64,000 nucleotides of DNA from Andrena cerasifolii (GCF_050908995.1 NC_135129.1:868001-932000), one strand, 5' to 3'. Positions 24,376 to 35,546 are shown, counted from the first letter of the stretch. A program made the numbers and translations. Notes: generated from the letters alone by a model not told the origin.

Positions 24376-25024
24376 ATAGTAGGGATGACCGGGGCTAGTT
24401 GTCTCAAGGGGTAGATTGACTCATTGTTAGATCCCGTCGACCCCGCGATCGCACGTATTTTAACAGTTATTAGCGTTTGTAGAAAAATTAAAGATTTTAT
24501 TTTTTCACGCTCTATATAGTGACAATACAATAAATGTTAAGGGACTTTTTTAAAGTTTGTTTATTAGACGATCTATTGACATAGTATTTTTGTTTATACA
24601 TAAATAATTGAAGGTTATATATATTATTGAAGTCAAAATGATCGGTCGGGGCTGGTTGACTAATAACGTTAATAAGGTTTAAATTGTTATTTTGTTATTC
24701 GGAAAGCCATTTTTATTTTTCGTTTAAATTTCACTATGTTATAAATACATTGTAATTTATGTTTAAGTTGAAAAAAATGTTCAGTTTATTATTCAAATAT
24801 GAAAGAAAAAAATTAAAATTTTATAATGAAACAACTCTTGTGACATTGTATTATTTTATTCCCACTGAGATAAGTTGCTAATAACATTTTCTTAACTGAT
24901 TGTACCTATAGTCAACCTACCCCATACTGTAAGTCAACCAACTCCGATCATGGGGCTGGTTGACCAGCATGGAAGGTGTTATAAAAACATTAAAATTCCT
25001 TAATTTTTTCCCCCCATTATTTAA

Positions 25025-26210
25025 CCCGGGAGTAGGCGCATGTCGGTCTTTTCGACCGACGATTTCATATGTTTTGAAACATGATCCATACCGTTCGACT
25101 GTTTACTTTTTCCGTCGAGCTATTCCTCTTTGAAGGAGTTCTTGACTTATTTATGTTACGGAGCGACACTTAGTGCACTCGTGTAGGTTTTAAATCATAC
25201 ATTTTTACGCGTCGGTCTTTTCGACCATAGCGCGCCTGCTAACGTTAGCGTACTGTGTGGCAATCATGGCTAATACTAATTTCCGAGATTTCTTATTGAT
25301 TGAAAACATTGAAGTCGAGATGAGTGATTCCGCAGAAGATTCCGATTATGTTATACAATCCGATCACGATACAGATTCGGAAATTGATTTTGCGGATATA
25401 GAGATATCAGATGTAGAGGAGGCGTGTACTTTGAGCGAAGGAAACGTAAGTAGTTATTCTTTATTCTCAAGATGCAGTTTCTAATCCGAGGAAAATATAA
25501 ATATTTAATACGTTTATGAAACCATAAATCTATAAGTATATTGTAAGCACAAAACCCATCCTGGCCTGCAGGAGAGTTCAAGGCCACTTGAGTGGGCTGT
25601 TTATTGCCCTAAGCCGAGGAAAAGGACGTGCCAGGGGAAATTTGGTGGCCAACGGAAAAGAGCGCTTGGCAGACTCGGAACGTAACTGTCGAGGAAGGCA
25701 GTCGACCGTTTTAAACGGTCTCTAGCAAATGCAAACTCTGTGTATTATTTTCGCATAAAATAAAGTGATTGTTAATTCCTTAAGTAAGAGGTTTACTCCG
25801 CTACAATATTTTTTGAAAAACAAATATAAATATAAAATATATTAGATAATTGCTATTATTGAAAATTAAAAATCAAGTGATAAATTTCTAATTGATAAAT
25901 AGACAATATAATTTTATATTTTGCATTCGCACAAATTTGTATATAACATTTTATTTTTAAAATCAATTACAATGCATCATTTGTATAAAAATAAATTTTC
26001 CAGAACTCATAATATTATAATACGATTAATCAATTTATCATAAAAAATGAAGATTATTTACGTATAACGATTCTGAAGTAAAATACAATGTTATGCATTA
26101 TTTATATTATTTTAGTCATTTTATTAAGTTATTTATGATTACATTACCATCGGTCGAAATGACCGACGTGATCCTACTAACGTAAGTTATTTGGCGCGCC
26201 TACTCTCGGG
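25025..26210 (+). mobile_element. Deleted piggyBac-like element, family C
   Basis: 1186 bp between TTAA (25021-25024) and TTAA (26211-26214). Ends are CCCGGGAGTAGGCGC and GGCGCGCCTACTCTCGGG. A spaced palindrome GTCGGTCTTTTCGACCGAC lies at 25042-25060, a second related one near 25210, and CGGTCGAAATGACCG near the right end (26151-26165). It carries the N-terminus of a transposase and then AT-rich sequence, so the catalytic domain has been lost. Confidence 0.88.
25266..25484 (+). pseudogene. piggyBac-type transposase, acidic N-terminus only
   Basis: The frame opens at ATG 25266 and runs 72 codons. Its middle is very acidic and Ser/Asp-rich (SDSAEDSDYVIQSDHDTDSE), as in the disordered N-terminal region of piggyBac transposases. 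It ends before any DDE domain. GAAACGTAAGT near 25446 could be a splice donor, after which the frame would be intronic. Position inside a TTAA-flanked element with CCC tips supports the assignment. The domain alone is not diagnostic, so the call depends on context. Confidence 0.6.
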
Positions 26211-26261
26211 TTAATGTCGCATCAACCACTAGTATGGGTTATTAGCGACCTAGGGTCTAAT

Positions 26262-26952
26262 CTACAGTTGGTTGTACAGCTTGGTATGTTTTAGGTAATC
26301 TAATAGTCTTTGTGTTGATCCTTTGTCGCTTAAGTTGTCCTTTAGGGTGGGTTCCAAGTTGAAGTTTTGTCTATCGGGGTAGTATTTCCTGCAGTGTAGG
26401 ATGATGTGTCTCACTGACAGTTGCACGTTGCATAGATCACAGGATGGGGGTTCTTCTCTGTTTAGAAGATGCCGGTGCGTGAGTTTTGTGTGTCCAATTG
26501 TGATTCTTGATGTTACGACCTGATCGTGTCTTGATAGTGACCGTGATATACTTTTCTCGAAAAAGTCGTCTTTAATTGCTGTCAGTCGTGGCTTAGTTGT
26601 GGATTTCCATTCTTCGTTGCATTTGCCTTTTATTTTTTCCTTTAGACATGAGAGTATAATTTCTGGTGGAACGTTGGCGCTACGGTTGGAGATTAGCGAG
26701 TCGGCTACTTCTCTGGCCGCTCTATCTGCTCTTTCGTTCCCCTCGATACCTGTGTGGGCAGGGACCCAGATTACTGTGATCGAGTTGTTCCTATGGGTTG
26801 CCTCGACATAGGACTTTTGGCATTCTTGGATAGTGGGATCGTTTGACCATTGATTTTGGACTGCTTGGATGGCATTAGCAGAGTCGAAAATAGCATAGGA
26901 TTTATTTCGTTCACCGGCTATAGTTTGGATAGCATGTTTTATCGCGCTAAGA
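26262..26952 (-). pseudogene. LINE ORF2 3' end: RNase H and Cys-His motif, frame open
   Basis: On the minus strand, about 230 codons read without a stop up to TAG (complement of 26262-26264). Visible blocks are FDSANAIQAV, ITVIWVPAHTGIEGNERADR (RNase H with the acidic residues of the DSA and GNERAD motifs), and CDLCNVQLSVRHIILHC, a C-terminal Cys/His motif. It then ends LLDYLKHTKLYNQL. RNase H degrades RNA in RNA-DNA hybrids during target-primed reverse transcription. The protein is truncated near 26955, so endonuclease and reverse transcriptase are missing. The layout fits I-clade or related non-LTR elements. The uninterrupted frame suggests a recent insertion. Confidence 0.85.
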
Positions 26953-27117
26953 AAATAAAATACCTTAATTGTTGTTACATTGAGTGAGCTTTAATAATTT
27001 AATCAGATAGTCAAATGTATGCCCTAACAAATATACTGACCGGTTTAATGATATTTCATCCACATAATTTATTAAAAATCAAAAACTGAAAAACTGGCCT
27101 ACCAGCCCCGGTCTCCC

Positions 27118-27230
27118 ACAATAGACATTGTATTAAAGGAAAAGTCTGCGCTTGCATTCATCTCCTTGTAGTTAATTCGCAAAACATTCTTTCTTTTTGA
27201 GCGAACCGATTGCCTAAGTAGTCCCCTTAA
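27118..27230. repeat. Right-end fragment of a TTAAGGGG-type element
   Basis: TCTCCTTGTAGTTAATTCGC, then GAGCGAACCGATTGCCTAAG and TAGTCCCCTTAA, matches the right end at 54945-55003. It abuts the next MITE directly at TTAA (27227-27230). Confidence 0.55.
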
Positions 27231-27467
27231 AGGGCCCTCCAGACGCTGATACATGTTGCAGTGAAACGTTGATACATGCATCATGATACAGGTTTCTTGA
27301 AACTCGCATCTTGATCACGCGCCTAGCTGGTGAACAAGATGCCAGTTTCGCTTCTGATGCTGAAACACGGAAACCGATCTACAGACGTAGCAACACGCAT
27401 CGTGAAACCTGTATCATGATGCATGTATCAACGTTTCATGTACCATGTATCAGCGTCTAGGGGACCC
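27231..27467 (+). mobile_element. GGGCCCTCCAGACGC MITE, uninterrupted copy
   Basis: About 237 bp, flanked by TTAA (27227-27230, 27468-27471). The inverted ends and the inner ATGATACAGGTTTC/GAAACCTGTATCAT pairs match 15330-15975. It keeps the CATGTATCAACG site that holds the solo LTR in the other copy. Confidence 0.85.
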
Positions 27468-27479
27468 TTAAGAGAACAT

Positions 27480-28265
27480 CGCTTTGTAATTCAGTTTACG
27501 GTACCTCTCCACTTCCATTTTCCGCTAATCGAATCAAGCACCAAGAGGCACAACTTCCTTTCAACATCGCGTTCCTGGGACGTCCCAGTGAACGTCTGTT
27601 TAAAACACTCGCGCTCCACACACTACATCCTCAGTAACCCTCTACCTAGTATACACATACCTACATATCTATTTCGGCGCCCCAAGCTCGAGAGTATAGC
27701 GAGGCGCGTCCTGCTGCCCCAGTCGGGCGTCGCGACGCCCGCGCTTTTTCGGGCGACGCGCGCGTGCCGACGCCACGGCCGCGACCAAAGCTCGCTTCCT
27801 GCAAGCCTGGTAACGGGGGCTGCTCGCAAGCAACCGCCTGAATACTTCGTCTTACCGAAAGCTCCCTCGGACCCCGAGCTTTTTCTCCCTTTTTTCCTTA
27901 GCAACGGAAAGGAGCCAGAGACGCGTTAGCTGGAGGAGCCGAGGAAGAAGTGCAGCCGCCCTCCATCCGTTCAAAAAGCTGCGGGGAAACCACTCAAAGG
28001 CTGCTTTCCTGTCGAAAGAGTCGATACATGCACATCCACGCTGCGGGGGTGATCGCGTGTATCGCTCTCTCATTCCCCGTCGCCCCAACGCTCCTGCACT
28101 CTCTTCCTTCCGTTCTGCTTCTTTCTCGTTCCCTCGTGTTTGGCGCTTTCGTTACGTTTTATTATTGACAGTCGGTCCAATATATTCGGCCCGTGCTCTC
28201 CTGATAGAACGCCCCGACGCGCTTCCACCGACACCCCCCATCAACCCTTCGATTCGCAAACAGTC
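27480..28265. promoter_or_regulatory. CpG-rich promoter-like region
   Basis: GC- and CpG-rich sequence, open by composition in several frames on both strands. Near its 3' edge lies CAGTCAGACTG (about 28259), resembling the insect initiator TCAGTY/TCAKT. No TATA box is at the expected distance. The region precedes the candidate exon at 28266-28441. Promoter role is inferred. Confidence 0.4.
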
Positions 28266-28441
28266 AGACTGAATGTGTCTGTTACGGAGTGGCTTCTGTG
28301 GTAGAGTAACGAAACGTTGAAACGAATATCACGAATGTGTGTAATGGATGTGACATAAAATACGGGGTGGTATAATCAGTTGAATTGTACAGGTTGTGCT
28401 GTGGTGTGTGGGTGTTTAGAAAGTTCAATGAAGAGTATTAA
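28266..28441 (+). other. Candidate host first exon with start codon at the splice junction
   Basis: The segment lies just downstream of a CpG-rich patch and ends ATGAAGAGTATTAAG|GTAAGC, giving a start codon, four more codons (M-K-S-I-K) and a consensus 5' splice site at 28442. Earlier ATGs (for example 28273 and 28335) would be upstream starts. The next exon is not identifiable in this window. It could equally be chance. Confidence 0.3.
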
Positions 28442-28809
28442 GGTAAGCATGTATCTTAAACGAATCGGTTATTTCAGAAAATACACGTGTGACATTCTTG
28501 GCACTTTCAGTTAGATACATATCTTTATACAGATTATATTATACAAGGCGCATCGTTCGGTATAGAAATGACACATGTTCCACCTACCCTTCTCTGTTAA
28601 AAACAGCCTCAAGTTTAGCACAGAAACGGGTAGGTATGTGAAAACACTTCGTTGTCTCCGCAGTAGAGGAAGTTCCTAACTTTGACTTCGAAGAAGATGA
28701 TTCATGAACATCGACCGCAATTTTCTTTATTGCTTTAATAACATGTCGATTCGAACAAATAAAATGTTGAGTTTCACCTTTAAGCTGGAGTCGAGGGTTT
28801 GGAGGGCAT
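28442..28809. other. Intergenic or intronic, nothing recognised
   Basis: A minus-strand frame (28584-28820) is Lys/Ser-rich and matches nothing I know. Confidence 0.3.
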
Positions 28810-29640
28810 ACAATGTTCACTAAATAAAATTAAAAATTCTCAGTCAACATCCATCGAGAAATTATGATTGGCACTTGCACGATGCAAATAGTTCGTCAAC
28901 AAATAACATTCTTATTTTAATAGGCACAGAAGGTTGTTGATAAGGGTTTGAGGGTACTCGATAACTTTTAAGAAATTTTAAGCAAGAAAATCGGCTCTCG
29001 AATCGCAAATCGGGACCCGTAATTTCGGGTACCCGCACACCCTAGGTGTTGAATATACCGCGATTTTTCTACGTCTACGTTACTAACCCGCCATCTACGG
29101 TATTCTGTAGTAGGATTATGTAAACGACTCGTTTTCTGTAATATACTTTTGTAAGTCGTAATACTGTTTAGAAGCATTCAATAAAGTTAATCGTGAGTTT
29201 TAATCTCAAAATATAGAATTCTCAAATTATAGACTTCTGTATTCCTCTAACAATAAAACTTCCTGGTCTGCACTTTTACTACTTGTAATATCATAAAACG
29301 ATAACATAATAACAGTTATTAATTTCAATCTTAATAAAGTATAATGGATATCCATGAAATACAGTTATTTAATATTTCAATATTTACCTGTATAGCTAAA
29401 TTATATTGCTCTTTTTTTAGAAGCAAGAATGTCACTGGTACGTTAACTATAAATCCTTTTTAACATTGGCAATGTTAATATTTCTATTTATGTTGTCACA
29501 GCATTTTTTGTTGTATACAGTAAGTACAAAATATTCCGTAAGTCTTGAATCGGTTTTCCAAACTTCTTTTAAGTGGAATTGGCTGTTTCGCTTCGTCTGT
29601 ACATAGCATTCCTATTCCACTACCCTCTTTATCCTGCGTT
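28810..29640 (+). repeat. Repeat B, copy 2 with ~280-bp internal insertion
   Basis: Aligns to 17327-17897 in direct orientation. Relative to that copy it holds extra sequence at about 28930-29215, which contains GTAATTTCGGGTACCCGCAC and no clear terminal repeats. The outer parts stay collinear. Confidence 0.7.
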
Positions 29641-30027
29641 CCACGTGAAAGACAGGAGGTTATAAGCCTCCCCAGAACAATGAACCAATTCTTTCACTTG
29701 CTACATTCTACGACTACCTTCGATGCGTTTTATACAATCCTGGTAAAAAATTCTTGTGAATGACGCCAATGTTAAAAATATTGGATTCGGAGGGGAAAGT
29801 TTCGCGAGTGTCTCCCTGTGAACGTAAAACTCTTTACTTTCCAGCCGACAGATATACCGAGGGTGTATTCTTACTGTAAATTGTTAACTATCATTGATGA
29901 AAACATTAAAATATAATTGTTATATTTGCGTGTAATCATAATGTATTTTTTATTGTTAGGGAAGCTGCGCATTAGACAAACGAGGAATGTCATTAAAAAT
30001 CGTTGCGGAATGATTCGCGTGGCTCCC
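29641..30027. other. Intergenic, nothing recognised
   Basis: No gene or element end was identified. Confidence 0.3.
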
Positions 30028-30031
30028 TTAA

Positions 30032-30181
30032 AGGCTCCCTCAAACCAACGCGAATATCCGCTCCGCGCCGCGGATTAGATAAGGCAGCAGCTTTTTATAC
30101 GTGGCGGCTTATGGGCAGTGTTATCTGATCCGCGACGGATCCGCTCCGCGCGGCGAAATTCGCGTTGGTTTGGGGGAGCCT
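30032..30181. mobile_element. Short TTAA-flanked MITE, AGGCTCCC tips
   Basis: 150 bp between TTAA (30028-30031) and TTAA (30182-30185). Inverted ends AGGCTCCCTCAAACCAACGC and GCGTTGGTTTGGGGGAGCCT. GATCCGC and CCGCGACGGATCC words in the middle pair partly. High GC against AT-rich surroundings. Confidence 0.8.
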
Positions 30182-30509
30182 TTAAGCAGGTGCTGTCTGG
30201 GCCGCTGCCCAAAAGGCTCCCAGGGACCTAACCCATCTTCCAAAAAATTATGATTTAATCCAAAACACTTTATTTTTTTGGTTTCCCATAATTTTCATAC
30301 CACCCGCGCGTAAATTTATTTGTAATTCCGTTATGTATACAGGGTGTCCCAGAACGTTTGCCAACTGGGCCTTTTCCCTGAAATCCGCTACTGCTCCCTT
30401 GTAAGTCTGAAGAAATACATTTAACGCGCCACTGAGCAAAATACAATCTCTATTGTTAAATAATTCATAACTTATTACATGTTTATGCATAATTCGATTT
30501 TAGAAAAAC

Positions 30510-30893
30510 AATTTGTATTTACTTGAAACTATGTACTTCTCATCATTATTTATGACAGTTTCCATTTATGTGGAAGTTGTATTAGGCCACTTTTAGTAAA
30601 ATCTTCAGATTTATCGTTAAAAAATAATTTATTGCACTTTTTATGGCCCCAAAATTATTTAAGTTTTCCCAGTCTAAACTGTTTCGTAGAGATCGAAAAA
30701 GGTAAAAATCTGTTGGTGATAGATGCAGAGAATATGGGGGATGGGGAATAAGTTTACAGTGCAGTCCCGATATTTGGTTTTGCGGTGTTATCGTGTCGTG
30801 GAGGTACAGGACACCCTTTCGATTCACAAGGGATGGTTTAGGTTAAGTGCACTGTTTCAAGTTGTTGACAATTTAAATCAGCATTGGTAACTG
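30510..30893 (-). pseudogene. mariner transposase C-terminal fragment
   Basis: On the minus strand, conserved mariner blocks occur in shifting frames: ADLNCQQLETVH, then NRKGVLYLHDT, then IPHPPYSLHLSPTDFYLFRS, and a C-terminal LPHKWK. These match the region around the second and third catalytic aspartates of mariner-type DD34D transposases (HDN and SPDxAPSDYxLF). Both aspartates are still readable (HDT, SPTD), but frameshifts and an internal stop separate the blocks. The N-terminal half is absent. It is a different and older lineage from the mariner at 37633. Confidence 0.7.
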
Positions 30894-30918
30894 TATTCGG
30901 AGTAGGTAACTCGTAATA

Positions 30919-31655
30919 GGGTAAGTGTGGGTACCTATTACTGCGAATGCCCCGATTACTGCGGATATTTTAAAACAGATCATATTTAATGTTGGAAAGT
31001 ACATAATCTCTTGAAAATTTTTGATAAATTATTTTAAACCCTATTACAGATAATTATTAATAAATATGCACAGCAAAGTTATTATTTCTTCTTTTAACGT
31101 AGTTTGAAATTCGTCAAGGCGAAACTTCGGTCGAATTCCGATATGGCGGTCATGAACACCTACTTGAAAAACATTTATATTTTTGTTATTAACAGTAGTA
31201 CATGTAATGCAGCGTTATTACTCGATAGAGTAAGACTTATTTTTCAGAAAAACAGTAAATCAGGCATCTACATTTTAGTTTTAATTTTTATTTCTCACCG
31301 CAGTATCAGGTGCAGTACTTTACACCATGTGCATGTATTATGCTGCGCAATCTAACCTTTTCTCCGACCGTACGTCAACCTAACGTCCAAAGTGAGCCGC
31401 GGTGGTATTTCGTTAGTACCTGGCACGCAGTAATGCATGCACGTCCGTAGTAACTCCTGCAATGTCATTGATGTTTCAATCTCTGTTTGTAATTAACTGT
31501 GCCTATTACCTCGTCGTCACATTTTTTTATGGAATTATTAAGGTCCCTACTTTCTTTTAAAAAAAGAAGGAGGGATTTTCATTCATTTGAGCGCTTTATC
31601 GAAGGTTCTAAAGTTAACCTATCTTAAAAGTCCGCAGTAATACTCACACTTACCC
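30919..31655. mobile_element. TA-flanked pogo-type MITE, GGGTAAGTGTGGG tips
   Basis: 737 bp with left end GGGTAAGTGTGGGTACCTAT and right end CTCACACTTACCC, flanked by TA (30917-30918, 31656-31657). TATTACTGCG and CGCAGTAAT words recur near both ends. No coding sequence. Confidence 0.75.
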
Positions 31656-31838
31656 TATATACTCTTAATAGGTATAAACGAAGTGGCGGGCAGATCTCAC
31701 GGGGCAACTTAATACTTTTCGAACCTCTGTTTATCCACAAAGTTTCGTCGAAATCAATATGTTGCAGTGCTAATTCGAAAGGGCGTATCTGCAACTTTCG
31801 CGTAAATTGAGTTATTGCTGTCAGGTTGCACAAAAATA

Positions 31839-31841
<3 letters not shown>

Positions 31842-31899
<58 letters not shown>
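31842..31899. repeat. (CT)n(AT)n compound microsatellite
   Basis: About 14 CT repeats followed directly by about 14 AT repeats. Confidence 0.95.
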
Positions 31900-31902
<3 letters not shown>

Positions 31903-33480
31903 TAAGAAAGCCACATCTGCATTGAAACTGAAGATATAACAGCTTATATTTCGGAAGTATGTGAAATCGATACCTAATTTTGGGCGTATCTACCAAAGTC
32001 TTGTCTGGAGTTTACGAAATATTTTACGGGTTTGTCACAAATATTTAGATACCTTTCTATCCAGATTTAATATTTGGCCTAATCCCAATTATATAAAAAT
32101 TGCAAAATACCCGTGATTCGCTATGGGAGAATAATTAAAAAGAATTAAGTACTTTTATATGTGTGTTTTTTTTAAATAATTTTTTATGTAATGTTTGTAA
32201 AGTCCCCTTTGTGTCACCTTTGTATTCACACCTACTATTCAAAACTTAAGACGCCCAAAGTCAATGTGCACTTAGTAGCAAATGTTACAAAAAGATCTGT
32301 TACCATGTCCAGATTTAACTCTCTAAGGGATGATTAGGGCAAAATTTAGAAATTGGTCTTTAAGCATTTGTGTTATTAAGCTAAAACCGAGTATCGATAT
32401 CGAATTGGATCGAAGAGATTGTGAGGAATCTGCGAAAACACATTTTACCCTTTTTCACCGCCTTGGGGACAGACTTTCCAAAAATCCCTCCTTAGTGGGT
32501 GCCCACTTCATATTAAAAACCATGTACCTTCCAAATTTCACGTTCCTAGGCAAAACGGTTCGAGCTGGGCGCTGACGAGTCAGTCAGTCAGGACTTATTC
32601 TTTTATTTAAATATAAAATAGTATAACAGAAAATACTAATGTCATATATCTCATAACCACCCTTTGATCAGATACGTCTTTTCGAATTAACATGGCAGTG
32701 TGCTGCGCTTCGTGTAGTTCCTCCGTCAGGGTACAGAAACGTTTCACGAAGCGTTCATAGGAAAGCAGCAGTTGGGAATCCAACGTTGGCGGACACGGCC
32801 CTATAGACGGGGTTAGAGGCGTCGGGACGCCCGATGCGGCTGATAGGCGCCTGGTGCGGCGCCAGCGCGTCTCTCGACCTGCGTAACCGCGGTTGCACAG
32901 GTGTGCCAAGGACCATGACACCCCTAGCCCCGCAGGGTGCCGTTTCGACGGGTGGAGGAGGCGACGTCGGCTACCCGACGAGCGAGGCGTGATGTTGTCG
33001 ACGTTTCGAAGGGTCGACGTGTCGATGATCTCGACGAGAGCTGCCCACCTGTCGCTCACTGCTTGTCGCGGCTCGGTCACGACGAGCTTCGCGGCACGGC
33101 TACCAGGAACGTTCAGAAAGTCGTCGACGTACCGGCGTCGTGACGCGGGATGACGTCAACATGGACGACGGCGTCTTGTGGCGCCAGTCCTCGAGCGTCG
33201 TGACGCTTTAGTAGGAAAACAGGATTTTTAGGAAGCAGATGAACTGAGGAGTTGAAATGGCGAACGATGTAAGTGCCAAGAAAATGAAAAGTAATCTTTT
33301 TCGTGGAAACGCACGTGAATTAGTAGCAATTAGTGGCAAAAGTTATGAGTGCTAGAAGAATTTATTTCAACTGTTAGGGCTACCGCAAAATAGAGCTAAA
33401 GTCGTAAGCGCTAAGCTTCGCTATGGTGAAAAATGATGCAAGTGCCAGCAATCTTCGCGGCCAACTCTTTTTATTTCCTT
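31900..33480. other. Intergenic; LINE-tail-like phrase and a CpG-rich patch
   Basis: 32480-32595 ends GACGAGTCAGTCAGTCAGGA, resembling the AGTC-repeat 3' tails of some insect non-LTR retrotransposons; upstream is a frame (32330-32575) without a recognisable domain. 32760-33200 is rich in CGTCG words and open on both strands (minus-strand frame 32607-33080, 157 codons, not recognised). I do not call it a gene. Confidence 0.35.
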
Positions 33481-33484
33481 TTAA

Positions 33485-35094
33485 CCTTCCGGTACTCGCG
33501 CCTATTTTTGTAACACGAGCACTCGCGTCGTGCACTGAGTGCACGGTCACGTATTATTAACCTGCCGGCAGCCTTTTTAGTTGAAAAAACCAGTAGTGTA
33601 CCCAGCACCCCTATGTATTCTTCCAGCGGACATTTTTGCCCTAATGCTACGTACTTGTCACGTTCAAATACAGTTTGGAAGTGTTTCTGATTGAATGAAA
33701 ACGAAAGTATACCGCGTATCTTGCCAGCGACCGCGCCCGTGTACTCACAAGTACGCCTCCAATTGCTTTGGTTTTTTGATATGTTTTGGAGGACCGAAAA
33801 ATAAGATATACGTGCCTTTTTATTTTGGCCTGTTTGCATGTTTAGGGGGTGAAACCACCCCTCAATGGTTTTCCAGTTATCCGCCTCCGATTGCTTTGAT
33901 TTTTGGATATGTTTTAGAGGGCCGAAAAATAACATATACGTATTTTTTTATTTTGGCCTGTTTGCATGTTTAGGGGGTGAAACCACCCCTCAATGGTTTT
34001 CCAGTTCTCCGCCTCCGATTGTACTGGTTTTTGGATATGTTTTATGGAATCGAAAAATTAGATACACGTGTTTCTTTAGAGCGGCCCGTTTTCATATTTA
34101 GGGGGTGAAACCACCCCTCAAAATTCATAAGGGGTACAAAATTTTGTTGAGTCAAATTTCATATGGACAAACATATCCAACAACCAAAACAATCGGAGAT
34201 GATCACCTAAAAATGTTATACCTTGGGGAAGCTTTAACCCCCTAAACATGCAAACAGGCCTAAATAAAAAGATACCTGTTTCTTATTTCTTATTTCCTCT
34301 AAAACATACCCAAAAATCAGAGCCATCGTAGACGAACACCTGAAAATCATGTAACTTTGAGGGGTGGTTTCACCCCCTAAACATGGAAACAGGATAAAAT
34401 AAAAAAACACGTGTATCTTATTTTTCGGTCCTCTAAAACATATCCAAAAATCAAAGCAATCGGAGGCGAACACCTGAAAACATTTGGGGGTGGTTTCACC
34501 CCTAAACATGACAACAGGCCAAAATAAAAAAACACGTATATCTTATTTTTCTGTTCTCTAAAACATATCCAAAAATCAAAGCAATCGGAGGCGAATACCT
34601 TGAAAACCATTGAGGGGTGGTTGCACCCCCTAAACTTGCAAACAGGCCAAAATAAAGAAACACGTATATCTTATTTTTCTGTTCTATAAAACATATCCAA
34701 AAACCAAAGCAATCGGAGGCGAATACCTGGAAAACCATTGAGGGGTGGTTTCACCCCCTAAACATGCAAACAGGCCAAAATAAAAAAATACGTATATCTT
34801 ATTTTTCGGTCCTCTAACACATATCCAAAAATCAAAGCAATCGGAGGCGTACAACTGGGAAACTTGTGAGTACACGAGCGCGCTCGCCGGTAGGATACGC
34901 GGCATACTTTCGTTTTCGTTCAATCAGAGACACTTGCAAACTGAATTTGAACCTGACAAGTACGTGGCATTATGCAAAAATGTCCGCTGGAAGAATACAT
35001 AGGGGTGCTGGGTACAATAGATCACGGTAAAACGGTTTTTTCAGCCAAAAACTGAACTCCGTGCACTCCGTGCACCCGCGCGAGTACCGGAAGG
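33485..35094. mobile_element. TTAA element with inverted ~127-bp satellite arms, family F
   Basis: 1610 bp between TTAA (33481-33484) and TTAA (35095-35098). Ends are CCTTCCGGTACTCGCGC and GCGCGAGTACCGGAAGG. Spaced palindromes GTGCACTGAGTGCAC (33530-33544) and GTGCACTCCGTGCAC (35061-35075) lie just inside. About 150 bp of further inverted repeat follow (for example GGTGCTGGGTAC and its complement). The interior holds roughly three direct units (33755-34130) and five inverted units (34200-34855) of a satellite with ATATGTTTTAGAGG, AAAATAAGATATACGTG and GGGGGTGAAACCACCCC. Confidence 0.85.
33755..34855. repeat. Opposed tandem arrays of a ~127-bp unit
   Basis: The unit runs from GCCTCCGATTGCTTTGATTT to a TTCCAGTT tail. 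It reads forward in the left array and inverted in the right array, meeting near 34140-34200. Overlapping open frames (33695-34101 and 34234-34923) simply translate the unit repeatedly, giving DFWICFRGPKNKIY or LIFGYVLE phrases; they are not genes. The same unit, once per arm, occurs in the foldback at 42002-42388. Confidence 0.85.
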
Positions 35095-35546
35095 TTAAAT
35101 CTGTAAAGGTGGTATACGCTAGCTCATCTCGATAAACGAGGGATAAACGATGTACCTAAGTGACAAAATGAACAGACACGCGTTTTTGTTTCTACTGAAA
35201 ATTTTAACTACTGCCACTTACATCGTTTACAATTTCAACTGTTCAATTCCTCAGCGAGGGTCGTTGTCTGATTACCCTTGTGTCAATAACCAATAAGTGT
35301 TCACAGTTGTTCAATAACCAGGATAGGGTAAGTGCATCTAAGGCCGCGTACAGACTTGAGCACAAACGCGAATGAGGCAAGCCGAGGCAGAATGCGTATG
35401 TGTTGCATATCAGTGAAGTGCTCGGGACCGTTCGCCGCATGCCTCGGGCCGTTCACCGCTGCCTCGAGGCTGTTCGCCGCACGCTATCGGTAAAAAAAAT
35501 TAAATCGTGCGAATTATTCGTTATGTGTCGAATAAAGTTGACCCGG

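Larger units (their letters stand above)
24382..27117. mobile_element. pogo-type element with nested insertions
   Basis: Tips are GGGATGACCGGGGCTAGTTG (left) and, reverse-complemented, GGGAGACCGGGGCTGGTAGG (right). The left flank is TA (24380-24381); the right flank has decayed. GGGCTGGTTGAC-like words repeat inside (near 24650 and 24953), typical of subterminal binding sites. The tips share GGGAGACCGGG with elements at 47396 and 61037, the first of which encodes a pogo-type domain. A piggyBac-like relic and a LINE fragment fill most of its interior. Confidence 0.65.

Noticed and set aside
27423..28272. Several frames on both strands (up to 168 codons)
   Set aside because: CpG-rich promoter-like sequence; the first frame starts inside a MITE. 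No coding pattern.
30338..30361. ACAGGGTGTCCCAGAACG as an element end
   Set aside because: It resembles a tip common in insect repeats, but no partner end was found nearby, so no element is called.
32607..33153. Opposed frames of 157 and 86 codons in a GC-rich patch
   Set aside because: Open on both strands at once because stops are rare in CG-rich sequence; no motif recognised.
33471..34923. Many overlapping open frames of 77-154 codons with repeated DFWICFRGPKNKIY-like phrases
   Set aside because: They are translations of the ~127-bp satellite unit in both orientations; unit length is near a multiple of three, so frames stay open. Not genes.
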